Assembly (NCBI RefSeq): GCF_006265175.1
Contig: NZ_VDCQ01000002.1
Coordinates: forward strand, 1 to 64,000
DNA length: 64,000 nucleotides
Reading direction: 5' to 3'
Source: Paenibacillus hemerocallicola
GTDB taxonomy: Bacteria; Bacillota; Bacilli; Paenibacillales; NBRC-103111
Shown here: positions 37,330-44,860 of the stretch, in pieces
How positions within the stretch are numbered: the stretch's first letter is position 1
Layout of the letters: each line of letters begins with the position of its first letter
Notes under the pieces: model-generated
The model's database searches: none
Told to the model about the DNA's origin: nothing
Seen by the model: the letters and a program-made list of their open reading frames with translations, nothing else
Program-made: the position numbers and the translations under genes

Positions 37330-38673
37330 CTACTTTGCTTTAAGCTCCTGAAGCTTCTTCGCCGCGTTTTCTTCCGATAGCCGCAATGCGGTATTCAGAT
37401 CCATCTCGCCTTTCATGACCTGATTCATGTTGGCCACATACAGACTGGAGATCGGTATTTCATATACGCTCTTATACGGGACCTCCGCCATTTTATAATA
37501 AAAATAGGCGCCCCAATTTTTATCCTTATATTTGGTATCTTGCCCGAATACTTTCCTTACGTCCAAGTTTTTCAAGACCGGCATGAAGCCTTTCCCGGCG
37601 ATTTCCGTCTGGTATTCGTCCGAAACGAGATGCTTCAGCATTTCCATCGCGGCATCCGCGGTATTTTTGGTTTTCGCCATCCGCGTAATGCCGAAATATT
37701 GGGTGTATGGCTGCCCCCCGACGCCCGGCAAATCCTGGAACGGAGGCATGGCTACCCAGTCCCAGTTAAATTTGCTCAATTGATCGTCGCGGCTGTTGGC
37801 CGCGAAAGCGGTAATGCCGCCGAGCATCGCCACCTGTTGATCCTTGAAAAAGCCATCGAGCACATCGTGCTTCTTCAAGTAATCCTGAACTCCGGGCACC
37901 TCGGCCGGGGCGATGAGCAAGGTCTGGTAAAATTTCTTCCATCGCTCGTCCCGGTTGATCGTGGGCGTGCCCGATTTCTCATCGACAAGCGGAATGGAAA
38001 GCGGATTCATATATAGCATGTAATTCGTAAACGGCGCGTATCCGATATAGCTTTTGTCACCCTCGGTTCTCGTCAGCTTGCGCGACAGATCGAAGATTTC
38101 CCCCCAGGTTATCCCGTTCTTCGGATAAGGGACGCCGAATTTATCGAGAATATCTTTGTTGTACATGATGCCGATCGAATCGGTAACGACGGGAAGCGCG
38201 TAAATGCCGTAGCTTGAAGCTCTGACACCGCTAATGACCGACGGGTCGAACCGGTTGAGATCGACCTTGTGCTGCTTGATCAGATCGGACATGTCGAATT
38301 GCAAATTGTAGGAGATGAATTCGTTCTCGAAGTAGCCGACATTGGCGAAATAAACATCGTAATGCGTACCTGTGGCGAGCATGCCGGCGACGTCCATCCC
38401 TTTTCCCGTGTTTTGAATGTACTTGATCGTATAATCGGGAAATTTCTTTCTCAGGCTGTTGCCGTACCGATTGTCGAATTCGGCCGGCGTCATGCCATTT
38501 TGGGCATAAAAAACAACTTCGACGGGCTCCTTGTTTTTTCCTTCAACCGCTTTGCCCTTGTCCTCACTTCCGTTGTCGGTCTTGTCGCCGCCGGTTGCCG
38601 CGCCGCTGCCGCAGCCGGCAAGCAGTGCAATGGCCAGCAGCGATAACGGTATCGTTCTGAATCGTCCCCTCAT
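37330..38673 (-). CDS. Extracellular solute-binding lipoprotein
   Basis: 447-residue family 1 binding protein with lipobox ALLAGCG (cysteine at residue 21) and a charged tether. Recognisable segments are SIGIMYNKDILDKFGVPYPK and a C-terminal coupling helix (LRLSEENAAKKLQELKAK). It is closely similar in layout to the binding protein of the nan operon at 51.7 kb, suggesting related substrates. ATG after GGGAGG. It is the first gene of the run down to 30.3 kb and has no adjacent permease. Confidence 0.92.
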   Translation of the reverse strand: MRGRFRTIPLSLLAIALLAGCGSGAATGGDKTDNGSEDKGKAVEGKNKEPVEVVFYAQNGMTPAEFDNRYGNSLRKKFPDYTIKYIQNTGKGMDVAGMLATGTHYDVYFANVGYFENEFISYNLQFDMSDLIKQHKVDLNRFDPSVISGVRASSYGIYALPVVTDSIGIMYNKDILDKFGVPYPKNGITWGEIFDLSRKLTRTEGDKSYIGYAPFTNYMLYMNPLSIPLVDEKSGTPTINRDERWKKFYQTLLIAPAEVPGVQDYLKKHDVLDGFFKDQQVAMLGGITAFAANSRDDQLSKFNWDWVAMPPFQDLPGVGGQPYTQYFGITRMAKTKNTADAAMEMLKHLVSDEYQTEIAGKGFMPVLKNLDVRKVFGQDTKYKDKNWGAYFYYKMAEVPYKSVYEIPISSLYVANMNQVMKGEMDLNTALRLSEENAAKKLQELKAK

Positions 38674-38929
38674 GAAACAACCTCCCTATTTTCATCATTC
38701 TCTTCGATTCCGGCCCCGGACGCCGGAACATCCTCAACCTACTCCAACCGGTGCCCGCCGTTCAATCACAATATATTAATATCGTTGAATTGAGCCGTTT
38801 CCGGGACCCCGTACAACGAGTTGAATATTGTAATACAACGTTAAGAATAACCATCCGGGAAAACCGCCCGGACGGTCCTCTGATATGCTAACCCAAACGC
38901 TCCGGCCGCTGCCCACAGTCGTGATTAGA

Positions 38930-39180
38930 CTTGGCGGTAACAACACGACTTCAAAGGCGGCCCGAGTGTGATTTTGGCGAGCTTCTTGCCAAATTCACAT
39001 CGGGTGTGATTTGGGTGAGCTTCTTGCCAAATCCACATCGGGTGTGATTTGGGTGAGCTACCCGGTGTGATTTTTGGTGAGCTTCTTGCCAATCCACACC
39101 GAAACTTTCCGCTTCAAAACCCATTCCCTTGGATCACTTACATGCTTCCTTCCACTTTATTCAGCTTTGCAGGTCAAACC
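38930..39180. repeat. Intergenic module with tandem hairpin repeats, copy A of the left flank
   Basis: Begins with ACTTCAAAGGCGGCCC and ends with CCATTCCCTTGG and TTCCTTCCACTTTATTC, both recognisable at 59.1-59.2 kb. Between them are three full and one partial copies of a unit of about 38 bp, each able to pair TGTGATTTGG with CCAAATCCACA. No coding potential is seen. Confidence 0.75.
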
Positions 39181-39207
39181 TATATACTTGACTGACCTCG
39201 ACCCACT

Positions 39208-39395
39208 AAATGGAAAACCTGCAGCAAATGTAACAAGAATAGAGCTAAAAGCGTGCCATAGCGGGAAAACCTCCAGCTATATCGCCATACTAGGGCCCAA
39301 AAAAGCAATTTCGATAAAATGTACTGCAGGTTTTCCAGTTATTTATCCAAAAAAGCGGATAAATCGAAAAATAACGACATGTTTTCCAGTTACAG
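39208..39395. repeat. Palindrome island 3: four GGAAAACC-core sites
   Basis: Four copies of a GGAAAACCTGCAG-type core, two on each strand, at about 39208, 39257, 39318 and 39370, with arms such as ATAGC, GCTAT and GTTATTT. From 39396 to 39611 nothing coding is seen; GAACTTAAGCATTCTGAATC at 39483 is shared with 59.68 kb. Confidence 0.75.
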
Positions 39396-39611
39396 GAGCG
39401 GAAACGTTCGAATAAGCCGGATCACGGCCCGGTACATTTATGCACGTCGAAAGGGTAACCATTATGCTTTAGTACTGTAAAGAACTTAAGCATTCTGAAT
39501 CGTAAAATAGCCCCAAAAAATGGAGCCTTCGCTTCGCAGCATCATTCCAAATCCTTTGCGGGGAGCCCCCGTCATCCACATATATTGGCTTCGCGTCATT
39601 TCCAAAACAAC

Positions 39612-39638
39612 AAAAAAAGCCGACATCTGTCGGTCGGC
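39612..39638 (-). terminator. Terminator of the membrane-bound AraC gene
   Basis: Minus-strand stem GCCGAC / GTCGGC with an eight-base loop, followed by TTTTTTTG, about 20 bp after the stop. Confidence 0.85.
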
Positions 39639-39656
39639 GGCGTACTTGCGCATCGT

Positions 39657-41702
39657 TCAGCTGTCGGCGGTTTGCGGCTCCTGCTCCCGCTTGCGGCTGA
39701 AGAGGAGCTCCCTGTATTCGGAAGCCGTAATGCCGGTGTACTGCTTGAACACTTTAGCGAAATAGCTGTTGCTGTTGAAGCCGGAACGGGTGCCGATGTC
39801 GGCGATTTTCGTCCGGGTGTCGGACAGCAGCCGCTTCGCTTCCTCGATGCGGTATTCGTTCAAATATTCGACCGGTGTCCGGTTATATCTCTTCTTGCAC
39901 ACGGTAATCAGATGCTGCTTCGTAATGCCGAGATGCTCGGCCATCTCGTCCAGCGAGAAATTAACCGTATAGTGCTCGGCGACATAATCCCGGATTTTGC
40001 CGGCATAATCTTTCGTCTCCTCGGCATAGTCCCGGTAGCTGTGGAATTTGGCGAATACGAACTGCTTCACGGCGGTAACGTTCATAATACCTTTGTCCGT
40101 AATAAGCCGGTTCAGCTCGTTCAGGAACGTAAGACTGTTCTGACCGAACAGCCGGAGCAGAAGCGAGACGACTTGATAGAAGTTGAGATTGTACTCTACG
40201 ACGCTCAACTGCTCGGAGAACAGGACGTTCAGTGTCTCCGTGAAACTCCGCTCGTTCTGCTGCCGGATCGCCAGCTCCAGTTCCTCGATGGCAGGAGCTT
40301 TTAGAGGGGCCGCGTAGTCCATCGGCAGCTTGTTGTAGCAGTACAACCGGCTGTCCGTCGTATAAATGCGGCCGATATTGTAGGCATACATAGCCTCGAT
40401 ATACGATTTATGAATGTTCTCAAGAGAGTGGATGCCGCCGATGCTGATCACGGTCGACTCCAACTGCTTGTCGTCGAGTGCGAGCAGCAGCTCGGTTAAG
40501 AACCGGCTTGCATCCCCGTGCTCCAATTGGAACAACGCTAAGCAGTCCCCGTTCGGTTCCCGGAACAGCTCTGCCCGGAACGATGCGGTCAAGCGATTTT
40601 CCAGACTTTGCATAAGCGTCGCCGTTGCTTCTTCGGACTTCTCGCCGTCATTTTGCGGCGTAGGGGTAATGATTGCAACGACGCGGCGGGACGACATGAC
40701 GTGTATCAGCCTATCCATGTACGGACTTATGGGAGTCTCCCCCATAATCAAGCGGCGCAGCAGCGATTTTCTCAACAGCTCTTCGCTCTCCGCGACCCGG
40801 GAGACGATGCTGCGGAACGGCTTATACAACTCGCGCGCGCCGATCACGATGAACACGGCCATGAGGGCGATGACAGCGAAGACGACGGCCAACACTTTGT
40901 TTTTGAAGACGGTAACGTCCTTGTACAGCAGTTCCGTATTGACTGCTCCGACTAATTCCCAATTGAAGGCGTCGAGCTTATGCCGATTGATCCGGATGCT
41001 CGAATCGTCACGCATAATACCCGACATCGGTTTGCCTATGTATTCCTTATCCCGATGGTACATGATCGTTCCGCCAGCATCGGTCAAGTAGTAGTTGTAC
41101 AGCTCGGCGCCCACGTTCAGCTCGCTCAAGAAGGAATTATATATTTTATCCAGATCGACATTGAATATAAAATAATTCGGTTCTCTCTGCTGCCCCGGAA
41201 GCTTCTGGATGATGGAAACGTATTGCCTGTCTTGTCCGAAATGTCCGTTCTTGAGCTCGAACTGGTACAAGGGGAGCTTTGGGGCTTCCGTGACAATCCA
41301 GGGGATGCTGCTCCGTTCAGGATTCCGTTCTATCCCATAGTTCGATATGAGCAGCGACCGGTCATCGCCGTTATACAGCATGTATTCCGCAATAAATGGA
41401 TTGGCGTACAGAAGCTTGTTGAGTTCAGACCATGCTTTCCACTGATCCGTCGCCGTCTGCAAGTTGGCGAAACGCGCATCGGCTGCCGTTGCGCTCGAGA
41501 AGTCTATAATTTGCTGCAACGTCCGTTCCATAAGCGTGCCGGTGCGGATCAGCTCGGTCTCATTTTTGGAATCGACCAGTTGGACCGTTTGCTTCATGAA
41601 CAGATTCGTATTGTAAGCGCTTGATAAAAGAGCGGGTATAACGGACACCACGACGAGCACGATGGCCACCCGGTACAAGTAAGAGCGGGCATCTCGTTTC
41701 AA
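39657..41702 (-). CDS. Membrane-anchored AraC family regulator
   Basis: 681-residue one-component regulator common in Paenibacillus. Membrane segments lie at about residues 11-30 and 275-300 and enclose an extracellular sensor domain (about 35-270, Cache-like). A linker of about 230 residues follows, and the C-terminal double helix-turn-helix (about 575-675) has SLDEMAEHLGITKQHLITVC and IADIGTRSGFNSNSYFAKVF. It probably senses an external glycan or cell-surface cue and controls the binding-protein run at 38.7 kb. A GntR-like operator sequence lies about 160 bp upstream. Confidence 0.93.
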   Translation of the reverse strand: MKRDARSYLYRVAIVLVVVSVIPALLSSAYNTNLFMKQTVQLVDSKNETELIRTGTLMERTLQQIIDFSSATAADARFANLQTATDQWKAWSELNKLLYANPFIAEYMLYNGDDRSLLISNYGIERNPERSSIPWIVTEAPKLPLYQFELKNGHFGQDRQYVSIIQKLPGQQREPNYFIFNVDLDKIYNSFLSELNVGAELYNYYLTDAGGTIMYHRDKEYIGKPMSGIMRDDSSIRINRHKLDAFNWELVGAVNTELLYKDVTVFKNKVLAVVFAVIALMAVFIVIGARELYKPFRSIVSRVAESEELLRKSLLRRLIMGETPISPYMDRLIHVMSSRRVVAIITPTPQNDGEKSEEATATLMQSLENRLTASFRAELFREPNGDCLALFQLEHGDASRFLTELLLALDDKQLESTVISIGGIHSLENIHKSYIEAMYAYNIGRIYTTDSRLYCYNKLPMDYAAPLKAPAIEELELAIRQQNERSFTETLNVLFSEQLSVVEYNLNFYQVVSLLLRLFGQNSLTFLNELNRLITDKGIMNVTAVKQFVFAKFHSYRDYAEETKDYAGKIRDYVAEHYTVNFSLDEMAEHLGITKQHLITVCKKRYNRTPVEYLNEYRIEEAKRLLSDTRTKIADIGTRSGFNSNSYFAKVFKQYTGITASEYRELLFSRKREQEPQTADS

Positions 41703-41757
41703 CGCCGATTCCCCCTTTTAAACGAATATACGATCCAGCCCGTTACTCCAACAATAC

Positions 41758-41790
41758 AAAAGAGGAGCCGGAAATAACCACGCTCCTCTA
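41758..41790 (-). terminator. Hairpin upstream of the membrane-bound AraC gene
   Basis: AGAGGAGC and GCTCCTCT pair across a loop of about 17 bases, followed on the minus strand by TTTTGT. It may act as a second stop for transcription coming from gpr. Confidence 0.5.
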
Positions 41791-41858
41791 CAATTGCATC
41801 CGTTCATCCTATTTAGGAGCGATCTCCGGCAGCCTTCGGCACTACAGAAAATCGCTTA

Positions 41859-41880
41859 ATGTGGTCATACCATAGTATAG
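41859..41880 (-). promoter_or_regulatory. Possible FadR/GntR-type operator
   Basis: On the minus strand TACTATGGTATGACC matches TACTATGGTATTACC of the gntR operator at 58167 at 14 of 15 positions, and it contains TGGTCATACCA, a perfect fit to the FadR-type TGGT-N3-ACCA. It lies about 160 bp upstream of the membrane-bound AraC gene. Confidence 0.45.
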
Positions 41881-41941
41881 ATTATTCACCTTTAGCATAC
41901 AGGTTTTACCCGACATCGTCAATAAGCTATTCGTAACAATC

Positions 41942-42030
41942 TACGAGAATCTCGGGCATTTCTCGCGCGTATTCAAGCAATTGACCAAAACAAACCCGCT
42001 TGACTAAGGAAAGTCGGCCAAGCGGGCTGA
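41942..42030. repeat. 89-bp duplicate of the AraC gene 3' end
   Basis: Ungapped match to 30200-30288 with seven mismatches by my count. The copy has a stop codon where the AraC gene has Tyr, and it ends 25 bp before the gpr stop. Three mismatches lie in the hairpin loop while the hairpin arms are unchanged. Confidence 0.9.
41987..42026 (-). terminator. Terminator of gpr (in the duplicated AraC segment)
   Basis: The duplicated segment keeps the hairpin (CCCGCTTGGCC / AAGCGGG with GACT/AGTC) and TTTGTTTT on the minus strand, about 30 bp after the gpr stop. Confidence 0.75.
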
Positions 42031-42055
42031 TCGTTAATGATTCGGCACCCGACGG

Positions 42056-43060
42056 TCAATGCGTGTAAGCGCCCACGTTGTCCTGATCGATCGCCTCATG
42101 CAGCGCGGCGTTCAAGCCGCTGGCGATAATGTTGGCCATGTCCTCGATAAACTGGTCGATATCCTTCGGAGTCACGAGCAAATTGTGGCCGACCGGATCG
42201 AGCACTTCCTTGACCAGCTGAAGCCGCTCGTTCTCCTCCATGCTTTCCAGCATGCCGAATATTTGATTCGTATTGCTCGTCTGGTTTTTGAAATGGTTCA
42301 GCATCATGTCCATCGTGCTGTTGACGATCGTGGACGCATAGACGACGGTCGGAACGCCGATGGCGATTACGGGCACGTGAAGGAATTCCTTCGTGAGCCC
42401 TTTTCTTTTGTTGCCGACGCCCGAACCGGGGTGAATGCCCGTATCGGCGATTTGAATCGTCGTATTGACCCGTTCCAGCGCTCTGGAAGCGAGCGCGTCG
42501 ATGGCGATGACCAGGTCCGGTCTGGATTTCTCGACGATGCCCTGCACGATTTCGCTCGTCTCTATTCCTGTCGTGCCCAGCACGCCCGGCGCCACGGCGC
42601 TTACCGGGCGGTAACCCGGGCTTACTTGCTCCGGCATCAATTCGAAGTAGTGCCGTGTCACCATGACGTTCTCGACAACGAGAGGACCGAGCGCGTCCGG
42701 AGTCACATTGTAATTTCCCAGTCCGATAATGAGTACTCTGGCGTCCTTGCCGATGCCGATTCTTTGCAGAAACGAAGCGAATTCTTGGGCAAGTCTGGTC
42801 GCCACCCGATCCTGCAGGTCGGAATCCTTCTCCCTGAGTCGGGGGACTTCGATCGTGACATAATGTCCGGGCAGCTTGCCTATCGCCCTCGCTCCCTCCT
42901 CACTCGCGATATCCATTCTCGTCACGATCATATCCCCGTCATCTTCCGATGTCTCGGTATGTACACCCGGTATCGTATCCCCCATCCGGTTGGACGCAAT
43001 TTCCTTCGCTTCCAATGCCAGATCGGTCCGCACCGAATATGGACTTAAATCCAACTCCAT
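42056..43060 (-). CDS. gpr: Germination protease GPR
   Basis: 334-residue aspartic-type protease that degrades small acid-soluble proteins during spore germination. It is made as a zymogen in the forespore; the N-terminal propeptide with the self-cleavage region is MELDLSPYSVRTDLALEA. Family blocks include VLIIGLGNYNVTPDALGP, VVENVMVTRHYFEL, PDLVIAIDALASR, IQIADTGIHPGSGVGNKR and VPTVVYAS. The ATG at 43060 is preceded by AAAGGAGAG; the longer frame is rejected. In Bacillus spoIIP follows immediately; here it is about 23 kb away. A sigma-G-like promoter is visible upstream. Confidence 0.98.
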   Translation of the reverse strand: MELDLSPYSVRTDLALEAKEIASNRMGDTIPGVHTETSEDDGDMIVTRMDIASEEGARAIGKLPGHYVTIEVPRLREKDSDLQDRVATRLAQEFASFLQRIGIGKDARVLIIGLGNYNVTPDALGPLVVENVMVTRHYFELMPEQVSPGYRPVSAVAPGVLGTTGIETSEIVQGIVEKSRPDLVIAIDALASRALERVNTTIQIADTGIHPGSGVGNKRKGLTKEFLHVPVIAIGVPTVVYASTIVNSTMDMMLNHFKNQTSNTNQIFGMLESMEENERLQLVKEVLDPVGHNLLVTPKDIDQFIEDMANIIASGLNAALHEAIDQDNVGAYTH

Positions 43061-43091
43061 TTCATGACTCTCCTTTCCGTTACGGCTGCTA

Positions 43092-43122
43092 TAGTTTGTG
43101 AGCAATACGAACCGTTTATTCC
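43092..43122 (-). promoter_or_regulatory. Candidate sigma-G promoter of gpr
   Basis: Minus-strand GGAATA (43117-43122) and CAAACTA (43092-43098) with an 18-base spacer, close to the sigma-G consensus TGAATA and CATACTA. Forespore control of gpr is known in Bacillus. Confidence 0.5.
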
Positions 43123-43125
43123 AGA

Positions 43126-43154
43126 TTGCATTTTCGCTTGTCCCATGGTAAAAT
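43126..43154 (+). promoter_or_regulatory. Promoter of rpsT
   Basis: -35 TTGCAT (43126-43131) and -10 TAAAAT (43149-43154), spacer 17. It is divergent from and directly adjacent to the gpr promoter. Confidence 0.65.
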
Positions 43155-43248
43155 GTATAAAGTTGTCGACAGACCTGACATACTTTGATCGGTTGTCCTG
43201 GACATAGTCGCAAGCACGCTTTTCTTTTTTTTAAGGAGGTGAACGATC

Positions 43249-43521
43249 GTGCCTAACATCAAATCCGCCATCAAGCGCGTAAAAACGAACGACAAGCGTC
43301 GCCTTCAGAACGCTTCGCAAAGATCGGCTCTGCGTACGGCAGTCAAAACGTTCGAAACCGCAGCTGCTTCCCAAAACGTTGAATCGGCTAAAGAAGCTTT
43401 GATCACAGCTTCCAAAAAGCTGGACAAAGCCGTAACGAAAGGCCTGATTCATAAAAACGCGGCAGCCCGCAAAAAGTCCCGTTTGGCGAAACAACTCAAC
43501 TCGCTTTCCGCACAAGGTTAA
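43249..43521 (+). CDS. rpsT: 30S ribosomal protein S20
   Basis: 90-residue basic ribosomal protein binding 16S rRNA. Starts [18 protein letters not shown] from a GTG codon with AAGGAGGTGA upstream, and ends [16 protein letters not shown] plus a short tail. The divergent rpsT/gpr and convergent rpsT/holA arrangement is the usual one in Bacilli. Confidence 0.98.
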   Translation: MPNIKSAIKRVKTNDKRRLQNASQRSALRTAVKTFETAAASQNVESAKEALITASKKLDKAVTKGLIHKNAAARKKSRLAKQLNSLSAQG

Positions 43522-43526
43522 GCGAA

Positions 43527-43566
43527 AAAGTCCTTGCTCGCTCGCAGCAAGGACTTTATTTTTTTC
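43527..43566. terminator. Bidirectional terminator between rpsT and holA
   Basis: AAAGTCCTTGCT / AGCAAGGACTTT, 12 base pairs with a seven-base loop, followed by ATTTTTTTTC on the plus strand and TTTTTCGC on the minus strand. Confidence 0.92.
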
Positions 43567-43575
43567 CTGCACGTT

Positions 43576-44589
43576 TCAGGAAGCCAGCCTCATCAGAAAC
43601 ATTTCCAGCCCCAGTACTTTGTCGACCTTGCCGCTCTTCATCCTGTAATCCAGCTCCGCCAATTGCGCCATTATATGCTCCAGCCGCTCCGGAGCGAACT
43701 TCTGGCCTTGCTCGGCCGCGACTTTCACCGCATACGGGTGCAATCCGAGCTGTGAAGCCATTTGCTGGTGGGACAGTCCCTGCTTGGACAACTCCTTCAC
43801 TTGAAGGACGATGCGGAATTGACGGGCGATAAGCAGCACGAGCTTGACCGGCTCCTCTCTTTGCTTCAACAAATCGTACAGGATGGCGAAAGCCCGATTC
43901 AACCGCAGCCTTACGATGTCGTCGATCAGAATGAACACGTTCTGCTCCGTGCTTCGCGTCACGAGCTTGTCCACGCTCTCGCCGGTTACGGTTCCGCCCG
44001 GACCGACGTACAGCGACAGCTTCTCGATCTCCGCCGCCAGCGTCTGCAAGCCCCCGCCCGTATACAAAATCAGCTGATCCGCAGCGCCTTCCGCAAACGA
44101 AAACGACCTGCGCTCCGCTTGTTTGTTGACCCATTGGAGCAAGCTTTCCGCATTCATCGGCAAAAACGGGATCGTTACTTCCTTGAGCGATTTTACGATT
44201 TTTTTGCGCTCATCGAGCTTCTCCGCATCGACCGTGAACGCGACCACGGAAAATTCGGGCGGCGCTTTCATATATTCGAGCAGCTTCTCCGGCTGGTGTT
44301 GGACTTTGCCGCTTTCCTTCGCTCCGGTAAAAAAGGTTGCGTTCTCCGCGACGATCAGCTTCTTCGGCGCCATAAACGGCAGCGTCTGCGCATCGTCGAG
44401 CACGACATCCAGGCTCGTCTCCGTCAAGTCGTATTTGCTCACCGCAAACTCCCGATATTCGGGCTCCACCAGCTTTTGCGTCAAATATCCGATAAACTCG
44501 CGTAGCAGGTACGACTCCGATCCGTAGCATACATATACGGGCGATACATTCCCTTTCCCGATATCGCGTGCCGCCGATTTGTAATCCAA
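43576..44589 (-). CDS. holA: DNA polymerase III subunit delta
   Basis: 337-residue clamp-loader subunit that opens the beta sliding clamp. Features include the N-terminal VYVCYGSESYLLREF, the AAA+-like region (ANSRYSG counterpart VEPEYREFAVSKYDL), and the C-terminal domain with GLSHQQMASQLGLHPYAVKV and LLARQFR-like segments. The start is a TTG behind GGGGTG. Convergent with rpsT, as in Bacillus (yqeN). Confidence 0.95.
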   Translation of the reverse strand: MDYKSAARDIGKGNVSPVYVCYGSESYLLREFIGYLTQKLVEPEYREFAVSKYDLTETSLDVVLDDAQTLPFMAPKKLIVAENATFFTGAKESGKVQHQPEKLLEYMKAPPEFSVVAFTVDAEKLDERKKIVKSLKEVTIPFLPMNAESLLQWVNKQAERRSFSFAEGAADQLILYTGGGLQTLAAEIEKLSLYVGPGGTVTGESVDKLVTRSTEQNVFILIDDIVRLRLNRAFAILYDLLKQREEPVKLVLLIARQFRIVLQVKELSKQGLSHQQMASQLGLHPYAVKVAAEQGQKFAPERLEHIMAQLAELDYRMKSGKVDKVLGLEMFLMRLAS

Positions 44590-44638
44590 TGCGTTTCACC
44601 CCAACCCGCAAACTTCATGATGTTCATCATATCAAAAA

Positions 44639-44687
44639 CAAAGGGATCACGTCAAAGTCGAACTTGACTTTGACATCATCCCTTTGT
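44639..44687. other. Long inverted repeat in the holA-anti-sigma gap
   Basis: CAAAGGGAT-x-ACGTCAAAGTC pairs with GACTTTGACATCATCCCTTTG around a loop of about five bases. There is no T-run on either side. It could be a terminator-like or processing structure after the anti-sigma gene. A short minus-strand frame over it (44627-44851) is doubtful. The rest of 44590-44860 shows no gene. Confidence 0.5.
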
Positions 44688-44860
44688 CCCAGCACATCTA
44701 TATAAACATCCGGCAACGGTTCCCAGGCGACCTTCACCGGACGGTCATACGAGGCAGGTCGGCGAACTCTCTTGTTACTATACAATACGCCGCTCGCGAA
44801 AAAGTGTGCGGGATGGACAGCCCCTTTTTTTGCGAAAGGCAGGAGCCGCAAGCGTTTCGC

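Noticed and set aside
23632-42030. Mobile element (integrative or transposon) carrying the carbohydrate genes
   Set aside because: No transposase, integrase, terminal inverted repeats, target duplications or attachment site were found; only an 89-bp duplicate marks one edge.
44627-44851. 74-codon minus-strand frame before holA
   Set aside because: Its protein-like end is produced by the long inverted repeat at 44639-44687; no ribosome binding site.
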